From Bacteroidetes bacterium 41-46 (GTDB lineage Bacteria; Bacteroidota; Bacteroidia; Bacteroidales; UBA932): a stretch of DNA of 64,000 nt. Made by a program: the position numbers and the translations under genes. Below the pieces are notes generated by a model. The model made no database searches. It saw only the letters and a list, made by a program, of their open reading frames with translations, and was not told the origin of the DNA. Shown here piece by piece: positions 42,595 to 52,571 of the stretch. The DNA lies in assembly GCA_001897515.1 (NCBI GenBank), contig MKTA01000032.1, positions 62,001 to 126,000 on the forward strand. The letters are read 5' to 3'. The stretch's first letter is position 1. Every line of letters begins with the position of its first letter.

Positions 42595-44024
42595 AACAGA
42601 GTAGGTTCGGCAAAGAAGATACTATATGTGCTGTTGCGACACCTGGTGGAAGTACAGCAATATCAGTAATCAGAGTAAGCGGAGTAAATGCTATATCAAT
42701 AGTAAATGAGATCTTTACACCATATTCTGGCAAGTCATTTCAGGAAGGACCATCAAGAATGATGAGGTTTGGACATATCTCTAAAGAGAATAATCTAATA
42801 GATGAGGTCTTGGTTGTCTCCTTCCCGGGAAAAGCCTCTTATACAGGTGAAAATTCAGCTGAAATATTCTGTCATGGATCTGTTTTCATTAGAAAAGAGA
42901 TTATGATGATTCTTTTTTCCAAGGGGGTAAGGCAGGCAATGCCTGGTGAGTTTTCAATGAGGGCATTTTTAAATGGCAAAGTAGATTTATCACAAGCAGA
43001 AGCTGTTGCAGATCTTATCTCATCTGAAACTTCAGCTTCTCACAGAGTGGCAATTAATCAAATGAAGGGTGGATTCTCAAAAGAGTTGTCACAAATGAGG
43101 AGCAAACTTCTGAATTTGGTCTCTCTTATGGAGCTTGAGCTGGATTTTAGTGATGAGGATGTAGAGTTTGCTGATAGAGATAATCTAAAAACTCTGCTAG
43201 TAGAGGTCAGGTCACATATTGAGAGACTTATTGACTCTTTTGCTCTAGGTAATGTTATTAAAAATGGTGTTCCTGTGGCCATTGTCGGTGCAACAAACAC
43301 TGGAAAAAGCACATTGTTAAACTCATTATTGGGAGAGGAGCGAGCAATAGTTTCAGAAATTCACGGAACAACACGAGACTTTATTGAGGATGTCGTAAAT
43401 ATTAACGGGACAGCTTTCAGATTTATTGACACAGCAGGAATAAGAAAAACGGAGGAGAAAATAGAGATAATAGGTATTGAGAGAACTTATGAGAAGATTA
43501 AAAGGGCTAATATTGTTGTTTTGATGTTAGACTCGGAGAGACCGGATGATTTTACAGAAGGAGTATCAAAAATAGCTGAGATAATTTCTTCTAGTCAGCA
43601 AACCCTGATTATTCTGATAAACAAATGTGATACTGTGAATGATCCCGAAAGAGAGTCAGAGTTGCTAAGAGAGGTCAATAATATTGCAGAAGGTAAAAGT
43701 CTTAAGCCATTTGCAGTATTGCCTTTTTCCGCAAAGAGTGAAAATAGTGTTTCAGTTTTGAAGGATAAAATATCAAATGCCGGTGAAGTTTCAGATATCC
43801 CTTCTGATGCCGTACTGGTTACCAATTTAAGACATCATCAGGCCCTTAATCTTGCTTTGGATGCACTTGTAAGGGTAGAAGAGGGAATGATTGCTGAGGC
43901 TCCAACTGATCTGCTAGCTCAGGATATTAGAGAGACCCTGTTCCATTTAGGAGAGATTGTTGGAGAGATCAACACAGAGGAGATACTAGGGAATATTTTC
44001 AGCAAATTCTGTATCGGGAAATAG
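42585..44024 (+). CDS. mnmE: tRNA uridine-5-carboxymethylaminomethyl modification GTPase MnmE
   Basis: 479 aa; DTICAVATPGGSTAISVIRVSG, GATNTGKSTLLNSLLGEERAIVSEIHGTTRD, C-terminal ILGNIFSKFCIGK. Confidence 0.96.
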   Translation: MDIKQSRFGKEDTICAVATPGGSTAISVIRVSGVNAISIVNEIFTPYSGKSFQEGPSRMMRFGHISKENNLIDEVLVVSFPGKASYTGENSAEIFCHGSVFIRKEIMMILFSKGVRQAMPGEFSMRAFLNGKVDLSQAEAVADLISSETSASHRVAINQMKGGFSKELSQMRSKLLNLVSLMELELDFSDEDVEFADRDNLKTLLVEVRSHIERLIDSFALGNVIKNGVPVAIVGATNTGKSTLLNSLLGEERAIVSEIHGTTRDFIEDVVNINGTAFRFIDTAGIRKTEEKIEIIGIERTYEKIKRANIVVLMLDSERPDDFTEGVSKIAEIISSSQQTLIILINKCDTVNDPERESELLREVNNIAEGKSLKPFAVLPFSAKSENSVSVLKDKISNAGEVSDIPSDAVLVTNLRHHQALNLALDALVRVEEGMIAEAPTDLLAQDIRETLFHLGEIVGEINTEEILGNIFSKFCIGK

Positions 44025-44044
44025 TTTCTGCTCTCTTTAAGCCT

Positions 44045-46318
44045 CTAGAAAGGGTAACCAACACCAAACTGAAGGCTATAGGTATCTCGTTTGAACCAGT
44101 TAAACGGTTTTATCCAGTTCTGTTTAACAGGATCATACGCGACCATACCTAAATCAAGACGTAATATAACAAAATCAAGATTTAACCTTGCTCCGAATCC
44201 CCAGTTGAAAGCAAGGCTCTTGTAAAAGTCATTCAATCTGAATCTTCCCTCTTCTCTCCCCTGCTCTCCTTTTATAGTCCATATATTTCCAAGATCAGCA
44301 AAAACGGCCCCTTCAACTTTCCAGAACATGAGGAATCTGAATTCTGCATTAAGTTCCAATTTAAGGTTTCCTGTCTGATTTGGAATTGAGAATGTCGTAT
44401 CTAATGGTGCTGAGCCCGGTCCTACAGATCTTGCTTGCCATCCCCTTAAACTATTTGCACCTCCGGCATAAAAAAGTTTTTCAAATGGTACCGATTTTGA
44501 ATTTCCGTAAGCTATTCCGACACCTCCGTTAAAACGTGCAGCAAATGCATTTTTCTCGTCAATCCGCCAGGTTTTAGACATTGTAAAATCGGTCCTGAAA
44601 TACTGTGAATATGGTGTATTCCATACAGTTTTTGAGCCGGTTGAGTCGGTTGGCAATTTTGAGTTGAATAGACTAAGCAAATTGCCGGATATGTCATTTA
44701 TCCAGCGGATATAGAAAAAAGAATTTTTTGGATATGGAGAGGGGTCTGTTGTATAGAAAATTGTTCCTCCAGCACCCATATCAAAGTGGTTTACATATGA
44801 ATTTCTTAAAAAAGGATCTGTAAGACTCTCATAGAAAGTCTCAGACATATTATTAAGCTTAACTATGTTTAGCTGAATAGGATTTACCCTGTAGTATATC
44901 CTTCCAATATTCCAGTTATAACCGTAATTAAAAGATATTAGATTCCTTGTAAACTCCGGCCTGTTTTGATAATTGTAACTTAAGGTAATATCGGTCCTTG
45001 GTACTGAGTGTTTAAATATCCTGTCGGGAAGAAGCAGAAAATTTGGAGTTGAGATTCCAGCGGATACACCTAGTTCGGTTGATTTAACAGGATCATTTAT
45101 TTTAAATTGAAAATTACCCATAAATCCCAGATTTAGCCACTCTCCGCCTTTAAAAATATTCTTATGATAGTAGGAAATTGCAGGTGAGACTCCAAGTAAA
45201 CCATTTGAGTTACTTGATGCTTCAATATTAATCTTATAACCCTGCATTTTTGATGGTGTAAGTCTTATAGTAGCGTTAACAGATGGATTGAATATAGAAT
45301 CGTTGATTGTTTTAGTATTCTCGTCAAATTGAAGGTTAACTCCTGAGAAGAGTCTTAATGCCAGTAATCTGTCATAAGTCCTATTTACTTTGCTCTCTGA
45401 ATATATCTCTCCAGGCTTTATTTGATTCATCTTATACAAAACCGAAGGACTAACAATACTCTCACCCGGAGTTATAATTTCTATACCATTTAAGATAAGT
45501 GTGTCATTCTCTTGTGCTGATGTTAGATTTTGTGAAGAGGGGTCACTGACTGTAAGTATTTTCACACTATTAATGCTGTATTTGTTATGAGGTCTGGACT
45601 CCTCCGGTTTTTCATTCCGGGTGTGATTAAGAATTCTTACCATTATAGTGGCAGAGTCCTTTCTTATCAAGGTGTCTGCAATAAAAGAGAAATAATTTTT
45701 TGAAAAATTGTAGTATCCAATGTCTCTTAACTTTGTAGTTATCCTCTCACTTTCTGCCTCTAAGACCTTTTCTGATAGATAATTGCCTACTTTAAGTAAT
45801 GATGATGAGGTGTCGGTTAAGACTATGTCACGTATTAAATCATCGGTAATTTCATAGGTAATATCTGAAATTATATATCTTTTACCCGGATATGCTGTAT
45901 AAGTTACTGAAGCAAGCTTTCGGTTAAGTTTAATACTATCCTTTACAGTACTATTGTAGTATCCAATTGATTCTAGATGGCTTGTAATATTTTCATTACT
46001 TTTTTTAACAAGGGCGCTGTCAAATATTACGGGAGCCTGTCCGAGTCTGGTAACAAATCTATCCCAACCGCTTCCTGTTCCATCGCTCCAGTTATATATA
46101 TTTAAAAAAGGATTCCATCCAAATAAAAACTCACTGTTTGGTTTCTGCCGTACATAAGATGCCAATTCAGACTCTTTGACTTTTGAGTTAACAGGGATAT
46201 AAATTGTATTTTTCTTTAGACGATACTCTCCATCCGGAACAACCTTTACAGTGCTGCATGAATTCAAGATGCTTATAATCAAAGCAAAAGCAAAGAAATA
46301 CCTTTTACACCACTTCAT
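44045..46318 (-). CDS. BamA/TamA-family (TamL-like) outer-membrane lipoprotein
   Basis: ORF to 46381, start revised to MKWCKRYFFAFALIISILNSCST; POTRA-like repeats; C-terminal barrel FYAGGANSLRGWQARSVGPG. Confidence 0.88.
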   Translation of the reverse strand: MKWCKRYFFAFALIISILNSCSTVKVVPDGEYRLKKNTIYIPVNSKVKESELASYVRQKPNSEFLFGWNPFLNIYNWSDGTGSGWDRFVTRLGQAPVIFDSALVKKSNENITSHLESIGYYNSTVKDSIKLNRKLASVTYTAYPGKRYIISDITYEITDDLIRDIVLTDTSSSLLKVGNYLSEKVLEAESERITTKLRDIGYYNFSKNYFSFIADTLIRKDSATIMVRILNHTRNEKPEESRPHNKYSINSVKILTVSDPSSQNLTSAQENDTLILNGIEIITPGESIVSPSVLYKMNQIKPGEIYSESKVNRTYDRLLALRLFSGVNLQFDENTKTINDSIFNPSVNATIRLTPSKMQGYKINIEASSNSNGLLGVSPAISYYHKNIFKGGEWLNLGFMGNFQFKINDPVKSTELGVSAGISTPNFLLLPDRIFKHSVPRTDITLSYNYQNRPEFTRNLISFNYGYNWNIGRIYYRVNPIQLNIVKLNNMSETFYESLTDPFLRNSYVNHFDMGAGGTIFYTTDPSPYPKNSFFYIRWINDISGNLLSLFNSKLPTDSTGSKTVWNTPYSQYFRTDFTMSKTWRIDEKNAFAARFNGGVGIAYGNSKSVPFEKLFYAGGANSLRGWQARSVGPGSAPLDTTFSIPNQTGNLKLELNAEFRFLMFWKVEGAVFADLGNIWTIKGEQGREEGRFRLNDFYKSLAFNWGFGARLNLDFVILRLDLGMVAYDPVKQNWIKPFNWFKRDTYSLQFGVGYPF

Positions 46319-46337
46319 CCTGATTATCAATTTTATG

Positions 46338-46345
46338 CAAAAATA
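46338..46345 (-). promoter_or_regulatory. Putative -7 element (TATTTTTG) for tamL
   Basis: TAnnTTTG on the minus strand, 20 nt upstream of the revised ATG. Confidence 0.35.
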
Positions 46346-46389
46346 ACTTAAATAATATTTTTTTCTATAGAGAAAAGACAAAAAAGAAA

Positions 46390-46397
46390 TATATTTG
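46390..46397 (+). promoter_or_regulatory. Putative -7 element (TATATTTG) for the arginine decarboxylase-like gene
   Basis: TAnnTTTG upstream of the ATG at 46467. Confidence 0.45.
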
Positions 46398-46466
46398 CGG
46401 GCAAAAGTAATCCGAGCGAGTTACTTTGATGTAAAATATGCAATCCAACTAAGTTACATTTAGAAG

Positions 46467-47858
46467 ATGAAGAATAAATACATTGATTTGATTGAACAGT
46501 CTTTTGAGTTTCCACAAGATGAGTTTCGGGTAGAAGATGGAGAACTCTACTTTCACAATATACCGGTAATGGATTTGATAGAACAATATGGAACTCCTTT
46601 GAAAATTACCTATCTGCCAAAAATCTCTTCTCAGATTCAGAGAGCAAAAAGAATGTTCAATGTTGCAATGGCAAAGGTTGATTACAAAGGAGAGTATAAT
46701 TATTGTTATTGTACGAAAAGTTCTCATTTCTCTTTTGTAATGGAGGAGGCATTGAAGAATGACATTCATATTGAGACATCATCTGCATTTGACTTAAACC
46801 TTATTGAATCACTGTATGAACAGAATGTTGTTGACAAAGAGCACTATATTATTTGTAATGGATATAAAAAGGATATATACATTGAGAATATTGCCGGACT
46901 AATTCAGAATGGATGGAAGAATACGATTCCGGTTCTTGATAACATGAATGAGCTTGATCAACTTGATGCGGCTATAGAAAGCAATATAAAAATAGGAATT
47001 AGGATTGCGGCTGAGGAGGAGCCAAAATTTGAGTTTTATACTTCTCGGCTTGGAATACGTTACAGTGATATTATGCCCTTCTATGAGAGCAAGATTAAAA
47101 AGAACAAAAAGTTCTCTTTGAAAATGCTTCATTTTTTCATCAATACAGGAATAAGAGATAATGCTTACTATTGGAATGAATTAAGTAAGTGTGTTTCTGT
47201 ATATTGTGATCTTAAAGCTGTCTGCCCTGAGTTAGACTCACTGAACATTGGAGGGGGATTCCCAATTAAAAATTCTCTGGCGCAAGATTATGATTATGAG
47301 TATATGGCAGAGGAGATTATTGCTCAAATTAAAAGCATATGTCAGCAAAGGGGAATTCCAGAACCAAATATTTTTACAGAGTTTGGAAGTTTTACGGTGG
47401 GCGAAAGTGGTGCTACAATATATCAGGTCATGGGACAGAAACAACAGAATGACAGGGAGAGATGGTATATGGTTGACAGCTCTTTCATGACTACATTGCC
47501 GGATACCTGGGGTCTTAAGCAACGGTTTATACTTCTACCTGTAAATAAATGGAACGATGAGTACCAACGAGTATTTCTAGGTGGTCTGACTTGTGATAGT
47601 CAGGATTACTATAACGCTGAAGCGCATGCAAATGCAATATTTCTTCCTGTTATAAATGGAGGGGATCCTTTGTATATAGGGTTTTTTCATACAGGTGCCT
47701 ATCAGGAATCCATAGCAGGTTTCGGGGGAATACAGCACTGTCTGCAGCCTGCTCCAAAGCATATTATTATTGATTTGGATGAAAACGGGGAGTACTTTAC
47801 TAAGCTATTCAGCAAAGAACAGACCTACAAATCAATGCTTAAAATACTTGGTTACTGA
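46467..47858 (+). CDS. PLP-dependent arginine decarboxylase-like protein (short Bacteroidota type, alanine racemase fold)
   Basis: 463 aa; YGTPLKITYLPK, YNYCYCTKSSHFSFVMEEAL, LNIGGGFPIK, TEFGSFTVGESG, LGGLTCDSQDYY, FFHTGAYQE. Confidence 0.85.
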   Translation: MKNKYIDLIEQSFEFPQDEFRVEDGELYFHNIPVMDLIEQYGTPLKITYLPKISSQIQRAKRMFNVAMAKVDYKGEYNYCYCTKSSHFSFVMEEALKNDIHIETSSAFDLNLIESLYEQNVVDKEHYIICNGYKKDIYIENIAGLIQNGWKNTIPVLDNMNELDQLDAAIESNIKIGIRIAAEEEPKFEFYTSRLGIRYSDIMPFYESKIKKNKKFSLKMLHFFINTGIRDNAYYWNELSKCVSVYCDLKAVCPELDSLNIGGGFPIKNSLAQDYDYEYMAEEIIAQIKSICQQRGIPEPNIFTEFGSFTVGESGATIYQVMGQKQQNDRERWYMVDSSFMTTLPDTWGLKQRFILLPVNKWNDEYQRVFLGGLTCDSQDYYNAEAHANAIFLPVINGGDPLYIGFFHTGAYQESIAGFGGIQHCLQPAPKHIIIDLDENGEYFTKLFSKEQTYKSMLKILGY

Positions 47859-48574
47859 TGATATCAAAGCAGGAGCTGAAGTTTGTCAAATCTTTGTCTC
47901 AAAAGAAGTTCAGAGATGAACACTCAATGTTTATTATTGAAGGAGAGAAGCTTTTGCATGAGGCTGAGAGAAGTGGCGCGACAATCTTAAAGGTGTACAA
48001 AAGAGATGAAATTGGTGAGGATGCAATGGCTAGAATATCTCTGCTCTCCTCCCCTTCACCTGTTTTGGCTGTAATAAAAATGGAGGAGAATGAAGGTTTA
48101 GTAAAACCTGATGAAGAAAAACTTCATTTAGTAATAGACTCTGTTAAAGATCCGGGCAATCTGGGAACTATAATCAGAATCGCAGACTGGTTCAGTATAA
48201 ACAACATTTACATATCAAGCGGAAGCGTTGAAGTATATAATCCAAAATGTGTACAAGCCACAATGGGTGCTATTTTTCGTGTAAACGTTCAATACACTAA
48301 CTTAAAGGAGCTTATAGGAGGCAGTATTAAGAAAATGCCTGTTTATGGCACCTTTCTGGCCGCAAAGTCAATTTACGAGACACAACTTGAGAGAAGAGGA
48401 CTTATAGTATTAGGAAGCGAATCTGATGGTATCTCCGAAGAGATTACGTCTTTAATAAAGACTAAAATAACAATTCCCCCCTATCCACCCGAATCTACAA
48501 GAGGAGAATCCCTGAATGTTGCTGTTGCAACGGCTATAGTTTTGGCGGAATTCAGACGCCCTTTTGGCGCATAG
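47858..48574 (+). CDS. TrmH/SpoU-family RNA 2'-O-methyltransferase
   Basis: 238 aa; VIDSVKDPGNLGTIIRIADWF, LIVLGSESDGISEEI, RGESLNVAVATAIVLAEF. Confidence 0.92.
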   Translation: MISKQELKFVKSLSQKKFRDEHSMFIIEGEKLLHEAERSGATILKVYKRDEIGEDAMARISLLSSPSPVLAVIKMEENEGLVKPDEEKLHLVIDSVKDPGNLGTIIRIADWFSINNIYISSGSVEVYNPKCVQATMGAIFRVNVQYTNLKELIGGSIKKMPVYGTFLAAKSIYETQLERRGLIVLGSESDGISEEITSLIKTKITIPPYPPESTRGESLNVAVATAIVLAEFRRPFGA

Positions 48575-49292
48575 CTTCAAACATTATTACTGAAGCAGCT
48601 ACCGAAACATTAAGAGATCCAATTTTTCCGGCCTGAGGGATCCTGGCTTTAATATCTGCAATCCCCAATAATGCATCTGATACACCTCTGTCCTCAGATC
48701 CCATTATTACTGCTGTCGGCTTATTGAAGTCAATCTCGTATATGCTGCTGTCTCCTCTCTCTGTGGCCGCGACAATCTGGAAACCATTCTCTGCTAGCAA
48801 ATAGACAGCTGTTCTTAAATTTGGGACTTTAGAGGTGGAAATTCTCAGCAACGCTCCTGCTGAGGCTTTAATTGCCTCTGCATTTACAGCTGCTCCCCCC
48901 TTTGCTGGTAAAATTATCCCTTTAGCACCTGCACACTCAGCACTTCGAGCAGTAGCACCAAAATTTCTGACATCGCTCACTCCATCAAGTAATATCACCA
49001 TTGGCGATTTATCTGTAGACAAGGCATCCTCTATGAGTTTCTCTATAGTTACATAATCAACCTGTGAGATAAGAGCTACTACGCCCTGGTGACGACCCTT
49101 GGCTACTCTGTTTAACCTCTCTTCCGGAACAAACTGTACCCCTACACCTGCTTCCTGAAGCTGCTTAAGCAACTTGTGGAACTGGGGACCCTCTAACCCC
49201 TGTCTGAACATTACCTTTTCAATTTTTTCCCCAGCCTTCAGAGCCTCCGTAACAGGGTGCATACCAAAAAGATACTCGCTTTTATTTTCCAT
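48552..49292 (-). CDS. rlmB: 23S rRNA (guanosine-2'-O)-methyltransferase RlmB
   Basis: 246 aa; EYLFGMHPVTEALKAG, LLDGVSDVRNFGATARSAECAG, VIMGSEDRGVSD, IGSLNVSVAASVIMFEA. Confidence 0.93.
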   Translation of the reverse strand: MENKSEYLFGMHPVTEALKAGEKIEKVMFRQGLEGPQFHKLLKQLQEAGVGVQFVPEERLNRVAKGRHQGVVALISQVDYVTIEKLIEDALSTDKSPMVILLDGVSDVRNFGATARSAECAGAKGIILPAKGGAAVNAEAIKASAGALLRISTSKVPNLRTAVYLLAENGFQIVAATERGDSSIYEIDFNKPTAVIMGSEDRGVSDALLGIADIKARIPQAGKIGSLNVSVAASVIMFEAMRQKGV

Positions 49293-49301
49293 TATCTTAA
49301 A

Positions 49302-51203
49302 TTAATTGTGCAGAGACTCCCACTCATCCATAAGCTTTGAAAGTCTCTCTTTTAAAACATTATAATTATTAATTAGTTCACTAAGTCTTGCCTTGTCTTT
49401 TAACTCTGCAAGCTCAGTTTCTATATTTGCTATATCCGTTTCACACTCCTCTATCAGAGATTCAAATCTTTCAATTTGCTGACGTTTTCTACGCTCCTCT
49501 TTTGCCTTTTCCCTTCCATTATTTTGAATATTTTTTATTGGCTGGGCAGAGTTATCATCTTTATTTTTCTCAATATTATATTCAAACACCTCTTCAGTTC
49601 TTTTCCTTTCAAGATAATCAGAAACGGATCCAATGTGTTCTCTTATTCTTCCATCTTTAAACTCTAGTACCTTATTTACAAGGCCATCTAAAAAATCTCT
49701 GTCATGAGAAACTACTAGCAAGGTGCCATTATATCTTAAAAGAGCCTGCTTTAGAATATCTTTAGATTTGATATCCATATGATTAGTCGGTTCATCAAGT
49801 GCAAGAAGATTATATGGCTTGAGAATCAGTTTTGCCATTGCTAGTCTGGATTTCTCTCCTCCACTTAAAACAGATACCCTTTTGTCAATATCTTCCCCTT
49901 TGAAAAGAAAAGCTCCAAGTATATCTCTAAGCCTTGTTCTGACATCCCCAACAGCTACTTTTTCAAGTGTTTCAAAAACTGTGTCATTACAGTCAAGTAG
50001 TTCGTCTTGGTTTTGAGCGTAATATCCTAAAGAGACATTATGTCCAAGCTCTATTACCCCATGACTTGGATTTATCTCCTTAGAAAGTAGCTTCATAAAT
50101 GTAGTTTTACCCTCTCCGTTTCTTCCTACAAGAGCGATCTTTTCTCCTCTTTCTATGACAATATCTGCCCCCTTGAATACCGTTTTCTCTCCATAAGACT
50201 TTCCTAGTTCCTTTGTTTTAAGTACAACATTTCCAGATCTGGGAGCAGATGGAAACTTAACCGAAATTGAAGATTTATCATCCTCCTCTACTTCAATTCG
50301 GTCAATCTTGTCTAGTTGCTTTATTCTTGATTGAACCTGGTTTGACTTTGTCGCCTTGTACCTAAAACGCTCTATAAACTCTTCGCTCTTTTCAATTAAT
50401 CTCTGTTGATTGTCAAATGCAGCTCTCTGCTGCTCCATTCTCTCTTTTCTTAATATCAGGTATTTTGAATAGGGTACCTTATAATCGTGGATTTTGCCAA
50501 GCATAATCTCTACAGTTCGGTTTGTAACACTATCAAGAAATCTCCTGTCATGTGAAACAAGTATAAGTGCCCCCTGGTATGATGCAAGATACTCCTCCAG
50601 CCATTGTATAGATTCAATGTCAAGGTGATTTGTGGGTTCGTCCAGAAGAAGAGTTGTAGGAGATGAAAGCAGGATTTTCGCCAGCTCTATACGCATGTTC
50701 CACCCCTGACTAAAGGTTGATGTAGGGCGATCTAGTTCTTTTGGCCGAAATCCTAATCCAAACAGAGTCTTCTCTGCCGTGCCTCTGGGATTGCCATCTT
50801 CAATTATTGTGAGTTTGTCATGTAGATCATTAAGCTCAATAATAAGTTTATGATAACTTTCGCTTTCATAATCATTTCTTTCAGATAGTTTTAGAGAAAT
50901 ATTGTCAATATTCTCTTTAATAGCATCTATATGAGAGAATGCAAGCATAGCTTCCTCAATTACACTTTTGTCTTTATTATGCTCCATCTCTTGAGGCAGA
51001 TAGCCAATTTTTTCAGAAGATGGAATCATTACTTTACCGGAAGAGGGTCTCCCTACTCCAGCAAGTATTTTTAAAATAGTAGATTTGCCGGATCCGTTTT
51101 TTCCAACCAGTCCGATTTTGTCCCTGTCACCGACATGGAAATTAACTTCACTGAAGAGATCTGAACCGCCAAAGGTTACTACAAGGTCATTAATTGATAT
51201 CAC
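49302..51203 (-). CDS. ABC-F family ATP-binding protein
   Basis: ORF to 51251; probable GTG start [13 protein letters not shown]; two Walker A motifs (GLVGKNGSGKST, ALVGRNGEGKTT), LLLDEPTNHLD, LSGGEKSRLAMA. Confidence 0.94.
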   Translation of the reverse strand: MISINDLVVTFGGSDLFSEVNFHVGDRDKIGLVGKNGSGKSTILKILAGVGRPSSGKVMIPSSEKIGYLPQEMEHNKDKSVIEEAMLAFSHIDAIKENIDNISLKLSERNDYESESYHKLIIELNDLHDKLTIIEDGNPRGTAEKTLFGLGFRPKELDRPTSTFSQGWNMRIELAKILLSSPTTLLLDEPTNHLDIESIQWLEEYLASYQGALILVSHDRRFLDSVTNRTVEIMLGKIHDYKVPYSKYLILRKERMEQQRAAFDNQQRLIEKSEEFIERFRYKATKSNQVQSRIKQLDKIDRIEVEEDDKSSISVKFPSAPRSGNVVLKTKELGKSYGEKTVFKGADIVIERGEKIALVGRNGEGKTTFMKLLSKEINPSHGVIELGHNVSLGYYAQNQDELLDCNDTVFETLEKVAVGDVRTRLRDILGAFLFKGEDIDKRVSVLSGGEKSRLAMAKLILKPYNLLALDEPTNHMDIKSKDILKQALLRYNGTLLVVSHDRDFLDGLVNKVLEFKDGRIREHIGSVSDYLERKRTEEVFEYNIEKNKDDNSAQPIKNIQNNGREKAKEERRKRQQIERFESLIEECETDIANIETELAELKDKARLSELINNYNVLKERLSKLMDEWESLHN

Positions 51204-51942
51204 GACAGATAAGTATGCTGAATTCGTAAAGAAGATAAAGCGGCATCGCAACTACCATAAGGGTAAAAGCATCTCCGCTTGGTGTAATTATGGCTGCAGC
51301 TATCAAAAGAAATACAAATGCGTGTTTTCTGTACTTTATTAACAATGATTTGCTGATAATGCCTATTCTGGACAATATGAGTGCAAGTGCCGGCATCTCA
51401 AATACAATCCCCATAATGAGAATCAGCCGGGTAAACATTGAAATATAAGATTGAAGAGAGATTTGATTGGGTACATATTCGCTTACCTGATAAGTTCCAA
51501 GGAATCTTAATGTAAGAGGAAATACAAAGAGGTATCCAATAACAACTCCTGTTAAGAATAGCAGGGAACCGAAACCAAATGCTCTGCGCGTTGCTCTCTG
51601 TTCGTTTTCATATAAACCAGGCTTAATAAAGGACCAAAATTGATATAAAATGTATGGGACTGCCAGTATAAACGACAGAGTTAGTGAAACAGATATATGG
51701 ATAAAAAACTGGGCAGAAAGATCAATGTTAATCAGATTTATATTGAAATCTGACGGAAATGCACCTTCAAGCCACCTGTATAGTATAAAGCTCTGTTTAG
51801 TTGGTGCAAAAATAATATAGTCAAAGAGATACTCCTTTGCCAGGAATACAGGCACGGCAATAATAATAATCGCAATGGCAGACCTGAACAAAACACCTCT
51901 AAGTTCGTCCAGATGATCCCAAAAGGTCATCTCGCTACTCAC
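51190..51942 (-). CDS. tatC: Sec-independent protein translocase TatC
   Basis: 250 aa; [45 protein letters not shown]. Confidence 0.95.
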   Translation of the reverse strand: MSSEMTFWDHLDELRGVLFRSAIAIIIIAVPVFLAKEYLFDYIIFAPTKQSFILYRWLEGAFPSDFNINLINIDLSAQFFIHISVSLTLSFILAVPYILYQFWSFIKPGLYENEQRATRRAFGFGSLLFLTGVVIGYLFVFPLTLRFLGTYQVSEYVPNQISLQSYISMFTRLILIMGIVFEMPALALILSRIGIISKSLLIKYRKHAFVFLLIAAAIITPSGDAFTLMVVAMPLYLLYEFSILICRDIN

Positions 51943-52145
51943 TTCTTCTCATTGTCTTTATTGGTATCTGTTGTATTGATTTCATCCTCAATACCTTTAA
52001 CCCCGTCTTTAAAGCTTTTTACCCCTTTACCAATACCCTTCATTAATTCGGGAATTTTTTTACCTCCAAAAAGTAAAAGGACAATGAGGGCTATAATGAT
52101 AATCTCTGTTGCTCCTATTGAGCCAAGAAAAAGTAGGTTATTCAT
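51939..52145 (-). CDS. tatA: Sec-independent protein translocase TatA/E
   Basis: ORF to 52190, likely start [43 protein letters not shown]. Confidence 0.93.
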   Translation of the reverse strand: MNNLLFLGSIGATEIIIIALIVLLLFGGKKIPELMKGIGKGVKSFKDGVKGIEDEINTTDTNKDNEKK

Positions 52146-52155
52146 TTTGTTTGTT

Positions 52156-52569
52156 TTATATTGTTTCAAAAAATGGTTTAAATGCATCAACTACATATTC
52201 TGGAGCTCTTGTAGGTTTTCTGCTATCAGAATGGATAAAACCCAATGTTACACTACCTGAAGCAACTCTCTCGTTTTTATCATTAAAAATGCAAGAGTCA
52301 ATCCTAATCTTAACTTTTGGTAGCTCTTTTATTGTGCTGATAATTTTTATCTCCTCCCCCATTTTAACGGGTATTTTATAATCGCATTCAACATGAATAA
52401 CAGGCATCATAATCCCTGATTCTTCAATTTTATTAATTGGAAGACCCAATTCTTTCAATGCTTTGCTCCTGGCAGTTTCAAAATATCTTATGTAATTGGA
52501 ATGATGAACAATGCCCATCAGATCTGTTTCATAGTATCTTACTTCAAGAGTTGTCTCAGATGTGAACAT
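52156..52569 (-). CDS. YbgC/FadM-type acyl-CoA thioesterase
   Basis: 137 aa; [30 protein letters not shown]. Confidence 0.93.
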   Translation of the reverse strand: MFTSETTLEVRYYETDLMGIVHHSNYIRYFETARSKALKELGLPINKIEESGIMMPVIHVECDYKIPVKMGEEIKIISTIKELPKVKIRIDSCIFNDKNERVASGSVTLGFIHSDSRKPTRAPEYVVDAFKPFFETI

Positions 52570-52571
52570 AC

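Noticed and set aside
49302-51251. ABC-F protein as an antibiotic-resistance determinant
   Set aside because: Sequence alone fits a housekeeping ABC-F translation factor (Uup/YdiF-like) next to tatC; no resistance context
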